In this document: positions 53,490-64,000 of the stretch, in pieces | Position numbering within the stretch: the first letter of the stretch is position 1 | How the letters are laid out: every line of letters starts with the position of its first letter | Origin: Gaertneriomyces semiglobifer | Taxonomy: Eukaryota; Chytridiomycota; Chytridiomycetes; Spizellomycetales; Spizellomycetaceae | NCBI GenBank assembly: GCA_025558075.1 | Contig: JAHLKF010000006.1 | Coordinates: 682,001-746,000, forward strand | DNA: 64,000 bases | Reading direction: 5' to 3' | Notes under the pieces: generated by a model | What the model saw: the letters and a program-made list of their open reading frames with translations, nothing else | What the model was told of the DNA's origin: nothing | Database searches by the model: none | Position numbers and translations under genes: made by a program

Positions 53490-56400
53490 TCAATACGCCG
53501 TATTCACGAGCCCGCGACATTGAGCACCGAACTGATGCACTGTGACTTTAATCCGTTTGGCGAGGCGGTTACTAGGAAATGTGTGAGCGTTGTTTTTTCG
53601 TACATCGTGTTGAGGCATGCACGAGAATCCTTACCCAAGCACACCAGCTATGAAAGTCTTCTTCTCTGCATCCGAGACTTGGGCTGTCGGAAAGCCTGCT
53701 TCGCTCAGGGATGTCACAAGCCACTGGCGTAGCTCTTGTGGGAATTTCACCACCAACTTGAAAAGTGTTTCCGCATATTTATCCAAAGCGGAACGCGGAG
53801 CACGACCTCCGATATTCTGATGGTATACTAAATGAGCCGAAATCCGGGGCCGACCGCTCACCGGGAGCTTACCACAAGAATTTCTCGCACTACAGCCTCG
53901 CCAAACGTGGTCATGGTTAGGCAGACCACGGTAGATAACTCCGAATTTTCGAAGTGCATACTAACAAACATGAGAATCATGTCCAGTGCAGATCGCGCAA
54001 CATACGGATCGTTTTCATTTCGCAGCGACGCCAGCACTAACGTTCCGAATACCGCGTCCGTGACTTCGCGCGGAAGCGAGGCAACTGCCCATGGACAACC
54101 CGACATGGCCTAAACGAAACTTGTCAGCGTTGTGCAGAAGCGGTTCCGAGGAGAGTCCACCGACTTTGTGATAGAAAATGAACAATGCCTCTGCTAAATT
54201 CATGTGCGATTTCAAGTGGGCCTCATCAGTCAGCAATCTCAAGGTAATCACGGACATGTCAAGTATTAGGCGCGTCAATTCATGCCTCGCATGCGGCCCG
54301 GCTTGCGCAACCAGCTTATCGCCATATACCTCGACAACTGAACCGGCAAATTGTAGGAAGCACTCCATCGGGGATGTAGCTTGCAACTGCGTCAGGAGAT
54401 CGATCACAACAGATATGTTGGGTGCAAAAATTAGCGGCTTGCTTGAAAGCGTTGCTTTCAAAAATCCGCACAGTTCCTAATGGTAAATATTCAGAATCAA
54501 GCTACTCAATGTACTCGAGTAAACCTTACCACCATAACGCCCTCGTCGTTGTTGAATACACGACAGACAGCTTGAACAGTTTCCCACATAACACGTGCGA
54601 CATTCTGCTGAGCCGGGTCCTCAATGCCTGCTGCCGGCATAGGCAGATCAAATTCATCAACGCTGTTCAGGGAGTCGTCGGAAGCGGCCTCGGTTCGACT
54701 GGTCATTCCTTGACAGGCGGCCTTTAAACAGGCAAGCTGTTCGATCACCGACTCTTTTACTTCAACTGGGAACTGGGCATGGTCAGGATCCGATGATGAC
54801 CATTAGAAAATTAGGCTGCGGTTACCTGTGCAAAAGAAGCTAGAGTAGAGTTCAAGCCAGTGACCAGGCTTCCGAGAACGGATAGTAAACGTGGAAACAT
54901 TTCTTCGTAAGGTGCTTGCTGTACCACCCTGAGCACAGCTTTCACTAGCAATGACCGTTCACGTTGCTGCCGGGATCCGGTTGAGCCGCGTGTAAATCAA
55001 GCAACATAGATGGGCTGTCCCATACCTTTAACCGAGACCCAAGTGTGACCCACAGATCGACCATCGAATCCACAACTGGCAGCAGCTCTTTCGAGCAGTT
55101 CATGCAAAGATCAGTCAATGCTTCCGTAGCTGCCACTGCTAACGGTAGCATTTGGAAAGACTGAACCACAAAGCTTGTTGAGTTCAACAGCACGCTCGAT
55201 CGCACCTGGAGGTACTCGGAGTATGATCCTGATATGATTGGATCAGTGGTCTGGCCGTCATTGTGAAGAGACTTCGTAGAAGGAGAGATATACCTATAAG
55301 ACGGCACATTATTCCTCGCACAGTGATGATGCCAGGATCCCCAATATCGCCCAGGCAAGAAAATGCTTCGCTGGAAAATAACGGCATAAGAAGATCCTCG
55401 CTGAGCGTTGCCGGCGCCGTACTAGCGTGTTCACTGATAGCTTTCAACACGAACAGCGTTGCTTCCACATCCTGCATCCAAGGTTCATCAATATGGTCGT
55501 GCGCTCCCCCTCTGAAGGACGTACCAGTGCGGATACCTGACCATGCCGGAGCTGGTTCAGTTGCCCCATTGCCAAAGGCACAAGATATCTGAGCATATCA
55601 TCTTCCAGAATTGCGTAGCACGCCAGTAAGGTGTCACCAGCCTCGCGGCGATACACATGGAATCGCTCTTTCTGATCTACATTAGAAGATGAGTAGTGAC
55701 AAAAAGCCATGTGTCCGATCAAATGGAACGAACCGGATGGCCATTGCATCCATTCTTCCGCCGGTGGGCGCGCGACTTTCTCACGCAGCACTTGTACAAG
55801 CCTCGCATAAACACTCTTAGCAACATTTCGAATATTGTCGGCGCGATTGGCGGGGATCCTTGTGGCGGGTGCTATGTGGATCAAACTCACATGCGCCCTG
55901 TCAGCCTCTTTGACCGCACCATCCTTGAAAACTGGCTGTCCAGACACAGGGTCTGTGTACAACTCTAAACCAACTTGAGCATCGGCAGCCCAAATATCTG
56001 AGCTCTGCAGGCTCTCTTGTAGCATGGCCCAAAATAATAAAGGCATATCGCTACCGAACGGCGGCCTTAGCAAGACTAACGGGTTGGGATAAGCCCCGAG
56101 TCGGCTTCTTACCATATTTCCTGATCAACGGGAAAGTACCCCTCCAAACCAGTAAAAGTCAAAAGCATGTTCAGATATAGCTGGACTTCCGGAGTGTCCA
56201 GGTTCATGTACACCGCCGTGGAGAAATTCTCTCCAAATTCCAGCAGTAAACGGCAGATGACGCGTGTGGCTTCCTCATCGGATTCTTCAGAGCATGACTA
56301 TGATCAGTGATGTTATAATAGAGTTTCAAAAGAGACACCAACCTTGCAAGATGTGCGTGACACGTTCTTGGAACCAGTTCGTAGTTATAAGTGCGAAAAA

Positions 56401-57587
56401 AGCGTGGGAGAAGCTTTTTTCGTACGCCTTACTGCTGGGATACTCAATCAAATCAATCAAAACCTCCGTTGAGGCATTGAAAAGCTCTGATTGTATCATG
56501 AAGCGAGCAATTTTCTTAAATGTTTCTTCCAGTATACTGTTGAATGCTCACTGAATTAGCTCACAGCGTTTCATCAGGTACAGGCCGGTCACCAACCTGC
56601 TTGGTAAGCCGTATTGCACCCAGCTCTGCAAGCAACGGAGTGCCCTCGATTGTAGTTGTTGCACCTCATCTGAGGCTGAAGCCGGACCAGACCACGATAA
56701 TACATCGTTGACCTTCCTCAAGGCTACATCAGTGGTCTCCTTTAACTCTTCATTTACTTGACTCCTAAAGCGATTTTAACATTCTTCCCGTGCGGTTGAA
56801 TGGAGCGGCATCATACCTGCGCAAAGCGGACATCTCCGCTTTAAGAACCTCCTCCGGAAGGATAGTAAGGAACTCCAACAGAACGGTAAGAATTTGTAGG
56901 CTAGCGTTATCATCGGAGGTTTGCTCGATTCTGGCTTCGCAGGTTCGCACGAAAGACGAAGCAAACGCTGGATATATGCCGGTATCGTCCCGCAGAATAA
57001 ACCATACCAGCTACGCCAATGGATGAGGGTCTTTTGGTGCATGATGTGGCAATCATGGCAATCAAGTCATTACCGCCAAGCATAACTTGGTTATTACGAA
57101 CAGAGGTAATCCAGCACTCTCCAATAGAGCTGCAAGCAAAATGTCCCGCAACCGAGCTTTCTGGGCCTCCTGCAGAGTGGACCTGTAAAAAATGTAAGTG
57201 TCACTAGCAGGAACGCATACCCCCGGCGTGTCATGTGCAACTACCAATGCCGGCCAATCTTATGCTGTAATATCAATGCTCCAAAGAACCGCATATTATG
57301 GTTCTACAGCAAGAATGATTTGTGAGCATTGCTGAAGTAGGGGGAACAAGCTCGGCGAATCAAACCTACGGGTGAGTGGAGGAGTGTCATTGCAGCCTCC
57401 CAGGCGTTTACATCCTCCTGTATCTGTTGAAGCCATTGCTGTGCCAAGTGCTGCTGTTCCTGGCTAGCAAAAGGATCGTAAAGCTGGGTCACGGCCTAAG
57501 CAGATATACTACTGTTCAGGTTGTGAATTCGTCCTGAAACGTTCAAGTAGCAATGCATACATGTTCGATCTGAGCCAGTAAGCTCAT
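53490..57587 (-). CDS. Importin-13/transportin-SR-like nuclear transport receptor
   Basis: Large multi-exon karyopherin-beta. Exon 1 (57587-57561) encodes MSLLAQIEH; exon 2 starts at 57495 with AVTQLYDPFASQEQQHLAQQ and WLQQIQEDVNAWEAAMTLL, the importin-13 N-terminal HEAT repeat; a further exon supplies RFFGALILQHKIGRHW. Middle parts include RNVAKSVYARLVQVLREKV and ERFHVYRREAGDTLLACYAI (56115-55444), followed by many helical repeats. The C-terminus reads RIKVTVHQFGAQCRGL, stop at 53490. This family imports or exports specific cargo with Ran-GTP. Exon borders of the central section were not all worked out, so the span is given as a whole. Confidence 0.87.
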
Positions 57588-57786
57588 CCCTCTTGAACAG
57601 CCACTTCCTGTCTATCTGGCAAACTCCAGGTAGATAGGCAAAGCTGTTTAGTCTCCGTTATGCACCCAGATCTTCCAACCTTATGTGACAGACCAACAAT
57701 ACGCGCCCAAGTCGTGGGAATTAAAAACAAAGCTCTTAAAACCGGCGCAAGCAGTGCGAACAAGTACGCATAAAACAACTTTTAAA

Positions 57787-59043
57787 TCATTTATTCCGCC
57801 GTTTCATACGCCGTGAGACCGGGGAACACGACGCCCCCGTACGTGGGCTGCGACTTCTACAGTGCCGCTCATCAGGTTGAGACTGACGCCGGTGATGCTT
57901 GGCCCGTTTATCCCTCCGCCTACCTGGACTAACACTATTATGTTTGATATCAACTGAATTGCGTCGGCTTTGGGTCTTTTGATCGCTGTCGTTCATGGAT
58001 TTTCGACGAGCTGTCTTCTTCAGCATTGATGATATCTCATCATGCTGATGAAAGAGCTCCACGGGGGATTCCCCTGAATCACCGGAAGTGGCATTTGTTA
58101 CCATAGTTGAGGGAAGCGTATCTGCCCTCGACCTCTGCGATTTTCGGGGATCGTAGCTCATCGGCTTCGTAAAACGCATTACGAGTTGAAATGGATGTCC
58201 GGATCAGAGTGGGCCACATACCATCAAGAATTCGCCACGAACAGCGCTCTCCTTTTCAGCCTCAATCTCGGCAACTTTATCTTCTGTCATTCTTAGGTAA
58301 CGTGCCGCATTGCGATGGGAGGAATCCAGTGCTATTGCACGCTTAAAGTCCCGAATCGCCTTTTGATAGTTGGCATGCCTAGCATGCCTTGCAATGGAAA
58401 TGGAGTGAGTAAAAAAACACCTGCTACGAAGGCACATGGTACGTACAATGCTCCTCGCGCAACGAAAGCTTCTACGCATTCAGGATCTTGCTGTAAAGCT
58501 ATTTCGTACTTTTTTGCAGCTTCAGTAAATTCACCTCGTTGGTATGAAAGTATGCCTTCTGCAACCCTGCCATATCATTCGTAACACGATTCGCTCGAAA
58601 ACGATCATACGTGGTTGCACCCACATCTGATGAGCGTATTCGGCTTGCTGTCGATCTCTCAACTGTTTATAGTCCATGTCTTGTTGAAATAGCGCCTGCC
58701 TAGAGTTCAAAGAGGAGCCACACAGATCGGACACATCAACTAGGTGTGACCAATGGTCTTCAATACCGAAACGGGAAAGGAACTCGGTATAGGCCGCAGG
58801 ATTCGATGCATCAACTGGTGATGTCCAGTCATGACCATCAAGTGGCCTAGCTTCAATCCGAGATATCGTATTTTGGAATGCAATGCTCAAGGTTGAATCC
58901 TCTACGTAGGCTTGAACTATAGGCTCTAGCTCGCCATCCTCAAATTTGGGCGGTTCCATCATCCCATCCCAAATTGCATTCTGCCCTGAATCAGAAGCCA
59001 GTGAGCACTTGATATTGATGTAGTCAGACTCCCAAAAGCTCAT
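57787..59043 (-). CDS. TTC14-like tetratricopeptide protein
   Basis: Four exons: 59043-58611, 58558-58447, 58378-58222, 58164-57787 (359 residues from the ATG at 59043; the frame is open further upstream without another ATG). Residues from about 145 hold TPR units: GILSYQRGEFTEAAKKYEIAL, PECVEAFVARGALHANYQKA and SHRNAARYLRMTEDK. The VARGAL and RNAARYL words are close to animal TTC14. The C-terminal third is an Arg/Ser-rich tail (RSRSPRTG, SRRMKRRNK), suggesting an RNA-associated role. The S1 domain found in animal TTC14 is not evident here. Introns are 52-68 bases; one acceptor is AAG. Divergent from the GATA gene, 143-bp gap. Confidence 0.75.
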
Positions 59044-59186
59044 CCACCTTGTGCGATCCCGAGAGTTGACGGAACTTGCTCGGCTCGTTGCACTGTTCAA
59101 AGAGAATATCCACTTCTGTGAGCCGTGAAGACAAAAGTCGCGTTGGCAGACTGTTAGTGTAAACTCTCTCAACGACTTAAAAACAA

Positions 59187-60779
59187 ATGAATGGAGGATC
59201 CACTAGTGCAACGCCATCCTTCGCCGAGGCACTATTCTCTTCCCGTCAGCTATGGGCTACCAAGTTGTTCTCGGCGTTCTCTGGTCCCTACACCTCCATC
59301 GATGAGCTTGGAACGGCCGACCTTGTCATTGGCCCTCACAGATGGCCGAGCACGAATTTCTGGAAGATCACCTTGCCGCCGAAGGAGACCGATACACAGT
59401 CCCCGCCGGCATCTTCATTACTGGTACCGGCAGTTGAGGATGCTACAGCAGGTGATATGATGACTGCCATAAGTCAACCATTTGTCCAGTTGCCGACGAC
59501 TTCGACGAACACCGCTGCAACAGCTGACGTCAAACCGGCGAACACACCATTGTCTAGTGATTTACAGCAAATGCAACAGTTTCCGCCTACTACATCGTCG
59601 TCTTCATTGGCCGATGCTCCTGCAGCAACCTCTCAAACAGGAGAAACTGAAGCAGGCACACAAGGAGGGTACTATGTGCCCTTGTGGGCAACCGTTCCAA
59701 GGAGTATTGCTACCGACGCTACCGGGCAGGCAATATCAACCGACTCATCCGCCTATCAAAAATGGACGACAATGCAACAAGTTCTTCAAGTGATTCATCG
59801 GAAACACAATCATACACCAACCAGTGTAGCAGCACCCGCGGGCGCTTCCATTAGGCCGGATACAACGCAAGGCACTGTGTCCCTGCCCTCGGGTACCGGC
59901 GCCGCCACTACAGCTGCAAACCCTTCTGGAAGTTCTCAGCCTTCGCATTATGTATACTATCCTGTAATTGGAGGATCAACCACCGGGAATCCGCAATTGT
60001 CGAGTCCAGGCCCGACACACCAGTTCGGGTCTTCTGAGCAAACACCTAAGAAGAAGCCACGGCCCCCAAGGCCATTGAGACCCATCATTGCTTTTCAGTT
60101 GAGTGACAATCTCAAAGACAAGAAACTCATTCTGCCGGAGGGAATCGTAGATACGTCGTCCGGACACTCACAGATAAAGGTCGCCACGTATCTACCGTCC
60201 TCACGGCGAAGACCTCAGCAAGGCGTTATTATTAACATTCAAAATGCCTCCAACGGTGCACTAACAACCGCGTTGCTTGCGTGCATTAATCTTCCTCCCG
60301 CGCAAACGAAGAAGTATGCGTCTCGAATGAAGGATAACAGTTTTGGAGAGCAAGCCTACCAAGATTACACCGTTGGTTGGCCGCTTAAAGTGCCTGTGGC
60401 GAGTACAAAGGTGCAGCCCAAAAGCGCACCCAAGAAGAGCCTTACTTTATCAGAACTTACTAAGAAGGCCAAACCCAAAGCACAACCAAAGTCGGAACGG
60501 CCTACAGGGGTGGTGAAAGACGCAAAGCCGAAGTCAGAACCCGTGGCTGGACAAGATAGCACGAATGTTTCTCCGATGACTTCGCAAGCAGCGTCGCCTG
60601 CAGGTAGCGAGACGGGTGCTAAAGCAAAGCGTGTAAAACGAGCTTTGAAGCCCTATGATCCTACCTTGTATTGTCGTTCATGTGGCGCTACTCAGACACC
60701 ACTATGGCGCCGTGGTCCAGAAGGCACCAAAACTTTGTGCAATGCCTGTGGTGTACGATGGATGCATGGAAGGTTATGA
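59187..60779 (+). CDS. GATA-type zinc-finger transcription factor
   Basis: 530 residues, single exon, ATG 59187. The C-terminal GATA finger (about residues 488-528) reads [18 protein letters not shown] then [13 protein letters not shown], i.e. C-x2-C-x17/18-C-x2-C; the protein stops directly after the finger. The upstream 480 residues are Ser/Thr/Pro/Gln-rich with a Lys/Pro basic segment just before the finger ([15 protein letters not shown]), typical of a disordered activation region. Residues 30-75 contain a more ordered [17 protein letters not shown] segment. Likely a nuclear DNA-binding regulator of WGATAR sites; target pathway unknown. Confidence 0.92.
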   Translation: MNGGSTSATPSFAEALFSSRQLWATKLFSAFSGPYTSIDELGTADLVIGPHRWPSTNFWKITLPPKETDTQSPPASSLLVPAVEDATAGDMMTAISQPFVQLPTTSTNTAATADVKPANTPLSSDLQQMQQFPPTTSSSSLADAPAATSQTGETEAGTQGGYYVPLWATVPRSIATDATGQAISTDSSAYQKWTTMQQVLQVIHRKHNHTPTSVAAPAGASIRPDTTQGTVSLPSGTGAATTAANPSGSSQPSHYVYYPVIGGSTTGNPQLSSPGPTHQFGSSEQTPKKKPRPPRPLRPIIAFQLSDNLKDKKLILPEGIVDTSSGHSQIKVATYLPSSRRRPQQGVIINIQNASNGALTTALLACINLPPAQTKKYASRMKDNSFGEQAYQDYTVGWPLKVPVASTKVQPKSAPKKSLTLSELTKKAKPKAQPKSERPTGVVKDAKPKSEPVAGQDSTNVSPMTSQAASPAGSETGAKAKRVKRALKPYDPTLYCRSCGATQTPLWRRGPEGTKTLCNACGVRWMHGRL

Positions 60780-61749
60780 TACTCGTATTAATGGGCTATT
60801 AGCGGTAGCATAGTCGTCCAACTTGTAGGATTCCATTAGGAACTATTCGGTACGGTCATTATGAATGATGATGACGTTCTACTGGCGTTGCCGTGGGGTT
60901 AGCTTTTGACAACTCAGCAACAATGACTTCTCAAACGGATGATTAACCCGCTTTTGGCCAGCTTCAATGTTTACCGTCGTTTGACTTCTTAGTAGCGGAG
61001 ATGGTTCCAAATGCGTTCCGGAGGCGTGGGTGGGACAAGCTACGCTTCTGAATGCCTATGGACCCACCGAAGCGTGCATCATGACAACCGGATGCACTCT
61101 CGAGGTTCGAAGAAATGCGCCTTTATGTGGCAAAGGAGTCCTCGGCCATGGCCAATTGCTTGCAGAGCACTGAAGGCGTTTCTGTGATGGCCACCGCCTG
61201 CGTCGTTTACTCGCACATCTCTCCCGCCGTCAGCGTCTGGCGGTCCATGTTGCGATGCACCAGACTAGACCAACGCTCCTTGATTTGTTTTTAAGGGCTT
61301 GGGTGCAACCAATTGCACACATCCGTCTGGGTATCGGAGAGGAGGGGGCCGAAAAGGGACCAGAGGGGCCATCAGACGATGTCAATTGCCACGTTATTGT
61401 TTGATGGCCTTGTATCAAGCACTTTTGGGGTTGGCCGCTTTGTTGCAATGCGAACCAGATTCTTAGACGGTCAAGGTATCAGATTGCATTATGGCTCAAG
61501 TAATCTGAACACCACAACACAAACACAAAGACAAGGAGATTTACACGATTTGCGATAATGTTGACACCAGGCGTACACAGAGGAATGGCTATTCTAATCG
61601 ACTACGTAGAGTTCGAACGACAGCCGAATATGGACGACCGAACCACGTTCTGCATAGCTTGCTACCTGTGGACGTTAACTTGAACAGAACGTCGCGGCTT
61701 TCGGGCTACATGAAGGCATGCAGATGTACTAGCGGCAAAACCGGAAAGT
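60780..61749. repeat. Intergenic with diverged direct-repeat copy 1
   Basis: 970 bases without a supported gene. Bases 60778-60950 (containing TAGCATAGTCGTCCAACTTG and GGCGTTGCCGTGGGGTTAGC) resemble 63597-63770. Beyond that nothing is recognised. Confidence 0.7.
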
Positions 61750-62706
61750 TCAGACCTCGGCAACGTTTGAAATGGAAGTGCTCTTTTTCAATTGAAGTGC
61801 CACGGATTCTGCTGTGGTCTGGTCTCCTTTGCCGGTCCCGGTCTTTGCCGCGGTAGGCCCAGCAACCTTTAGGCGCCCATCGGTCCCGGAAGTGCTGGCG
61901 TCAAGAGGCTTGAGAATGTTCGAAATGGTGACGCCCAACTTATTCAAGACGTAAAACTCGAACGCCACGTCGAGACATCGCGTGTATGCGTCCAGTGAGA
62001 GATACTTGGTCGCGCCGCTGGCAATCATGGATGACGAACACAAAAGCTTGATGAGCGTTGCAACCACGAGGGTAACGATTTGGTTGCTGGCGTGCCTGCG
62101 CTTCAACACGTCGATCTTTCCAAGGCGCTTCTGGCTGCACCACACCATCCAGATGACTCGGCCATCCACGTAGACGAGAAACAAGGCGTAGAGGGCGCTA
62201 CCGGTTGCTTGCACGACCTTGGCGTATTTGTTGTAGTACACGCTTTGGGCGAGCGTCAGGACACTCGAACCCGATGTAGTGCCGGCCACGCATACCAACG
62301 CGAACGCCACCACATACAACACATCGGCCACCACGGCCATCCCGATCAGCACTCTGCATTTCAACTTTTCCTTCCCGAAGAGGGACAGACATTTCTGAAT
62401 ATTGCTGACGCTCAGCCAGGTCTGAAGGTAAGCGGTGAGACCCACAGATAGTATCGCAATGTCAGCAAGTTTTTTTAGGGGAACCCCGACCGGACTTCCA
62501 GTCAGCGCAAATTGGGTGATGGATTTCGCCGTGTAGAAGATGAAGATGCTGTACAGCAATGACAGGAGTATGTTGAGCAGCATCGTGTAAGATCTCCAAT
62601 CATTGGATCTTCGTATGTTCCATTCCATGAGAGACCATGCGGCCGTTACGATGGCGAAACTTGACAGGAAGATCCCCGTGAACCTCTGGTCGGTCGCACT
62701 CGACAT
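61750..62706 (-). CDS. Multi-pass (about seven helices) membrane protein, unknown function
   Basis: 318 residues from ATG 62706, one exon. Hydrophobic helices near residues 10-28, 42-62, 82-103, 120-145, 163-188, 205-232 and 240-262 give a seven-helix pattern. A short basic loop contains KRLGKIDVLKRRHASNQ between helices 5 and 6. The C-terminal 55 residues are polar with Ser/Thr and a KTGTGKGDQTT stretch. The topology recalls receptor-like proteins of zoosporic fungi, but no GPCR class motif (DRY, NPxxY) is present. I cannot name a family. Confidence 0.7.
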   Translation of the reverse strand: MSSATDQRFTGIFLSSFAIVTAAWSLMEWNIRRSNDWRSYTMLLNILLSLLYSIFIFYTAKSITQFALTGSPVGVPLKKLADIAILSVGLTAYLQTWLSVSNIQKCLSLFGKEKLKCRVLIGMAVVADVLYVVAFALVCVAGTTSGSSVLTLAQSVYYNKYAKVVQATGSALYALFLVYVDGRVIWMVWCSQKRLGKIDVLKRRHASNQIVTLVVATLIKLLCSSSMIASGATKYLSLDAYTRCLDVAFEFYVLNKLGVTISNILKPLDASTSGTDGRLKVAGPTAAKTGTGKGDQTTAESVALQLKKSTSISNVAEV

Positions 62707-64000
62707 GTTGGGTGCTGTACTGAAAGGTCTGCTTTTCCACGGTCGTCTCTATGTTACTCGTGCGCGTCCCTGCCCGCCAGTCGTTACCTTTGTAAAGGCA
62801 CCTTGCGAGTCGGGAGGAACCTATCACCCATGCCGCTGAACGGTATACAGTCTGGCATTGTCGCTCATGAAAGAAATGACACCTTTTTCTAGGCCATAAA
62901 TAGTCACAGTGTTTGTTTAAGGCACATCGTCAGGCTTTCTTTGCTTGGCTTGCTTGTGTGCACACTAACGACCTCTGTCCCTTGAACATGAACAGTGTAG
63001 GAAACAACCTCAACCTCCGATCGACATTGTTTTAAACACTAGGTTATCAATATAACCGCGTGAAATCCTCAAACTCGCCAATTGCTCTGCGAGCCTCTCA
63101 CTCATCAGCAGCTGCAGATGTGTATCGGCAACGTTCGTCCGTTCAAATTCATCTGCGAGACCAGTCGTCAGCGTTGGCGTATCATTGATCAGCGCAACCT
63201 TCAGCAACATGAATCGGGAGGTGTGAGTTCGCGGATCTCGGGTGCATTGCGGCATTTGCTTCACTGACATGCAGCACCAACTGCATGGCACCCTGCAATC
63301 AATATTACGATTGGCCGCATTCAGTCAGCAATTTGTGCATATGGAACAAGACAGTCCATTATCTCTGATGTCCTCTCAGTCTATAGGATGCGGTGTTGGG
63401 ACATGCATCAGGTTAAATAGGTCGGTTGCTACATTAGGTACCTGCGTTAAGCGGGCACAATAGATGCGATGGGCGGCAGCGATACAGTAGTCATCAACGC
63501 TGGAATCATGTCCATCTTGACGTTTGAAACACTATGCTCGCTCGACAAAGATAACGAATACTGGAGCATTCACATACGATAGTTGCATGGAAGGTAGTGA
63601 TACTCGCAGCAATTGGGTATTAGCGGTTGCATAGTCGTCCAACTTGTAGGTTTTCCATTAGCTGTTTGGCAATTGTCAATGATGATGATGATCCATCAGC
63701 GTTGCCTTGGGGTTAGCCAAAGATCTTGATTGACAACTTCGCAACGTGCCGGCATCGGAGGATGAACGAGATAGAATGGTTGTGTTGCATTGCCCAGCCG
63801 TTCGGGATAGTTAGGCTTGATCATCGTCGCAAACTTCCTCAGAGCATTCGCTTTTTCGTACGGTCACATCGCCGTTTAGTGGTTTTGTTGCAAGGAGTTC
63901 GCGAGGTCAAAGCCTACAAAAAATTCGCCGAACTCGTTTATGCATCAAATTCAACTAAACGCTACGCTACATTCCAAAGCTGCCTCCAGCCTCTACAGCC
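62707..64000. repeat. Terminal non-coding stretch with diverged direct-repeat copy 2
   Basis: 1.3 kb. Bases 63597-63770 are a diverged direct copy of 60778-60950, sharing GCATAGTCGTCCAACTTGTA and a TTGGGGTTAGC word. No gene is supported; the short frames lack domains and splice signals. Confidence 0.65.

Overview
The window looks like nuclear DNA of a zoosporic (flagellated) fungus, most likely a chytrid, carrying an integrated DNA virus. The host half has many genes broken by short spliceosomal introns, nearly all 52-67 bases with GT...AG ends. It encodes fungal housekeeping proteins (ESF1, Elf1, eIF4B, cytosolic Asp-tRNA synthetase, importin-13, Xpr1/Syg1, a GATA factor) together with two cilium-only proteins, IFT74 and a DRC12/CCDC153-like coiled coil. 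That pair implies a motile flagellum, which among fungi points to zoosporic lineages. The species cannot be named from the sequence.

Bases 1 to about 20,590 are a virus-derived element of the polinton-like virus/virophage type. All of its genes are intronless and open, and the DNA is visibly more AT-rich than the host part. In order: an rve-family integrase cut by the left window edge, a basic disordered protein, a small glycine/alanine-rich protein, an A32/FtsK-type packaging ATPase, a penton-like protein, a basic coiled coil, a major capsid protein candidate, three small proteins (two with zinc-binding cysteine patterns), a TVpol-like/SF3 helicase replication protein, a small basic protein, a C5 cytosine DNA methyltransferase with an unusual N-terminal half, and a 1,996-residue tail-fibre-like protein. 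Several repeat systems punctuate it: a roughly 165-bp inverted repeat around the replication gene, a 46-bp CTCCAGGAG-based repeat at four intergenic sites, tgtagcc iterons after the fibre gene, and a palindrome cluster at 20.4-20.6 kb that probably marks or adjoins the right end.

From 20.6 to 24.8 kb lies a gene-poor junction: a truncated hAT transposase, a 45-bp direct repeat, a centromeric-type histone H3 gene whose intron starts with AT instead of GT, and a spliced gene of unknown function. From 24.8 kb on, host genes are dense: CHCHD2/Mix17-like, DRC12-like, alpha-amylase (GH13), pepsin-type aspartic protease, Elf1, ESF1, a CAMK-type kinase, a UBTD-like protein, a membrane SH3 protein, IFT74, a PP2C phosphatase, AspRS, Xpr1/Syg1, eIF4B, a class 3 lipase, importin-13, a TTC14-like TPR protein, a GATA factor and a multi-pass membrane protein. 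Most sit in convergent or divergent pairs with short spacers. The last 1.3 kb is non-coding and includes a diverged duplicate of DNA found downstream of the GATA gene.

Functionally, the viral segment carries an integration, replication, packaging, capsid and attachment set with no visible lesion in the part that can be seen, so it could be a recent or still competent provirus. No family-B DNA polymerase and no recognisable maturation protease were found inside the window; either may lie beyond the left edge or be absent.
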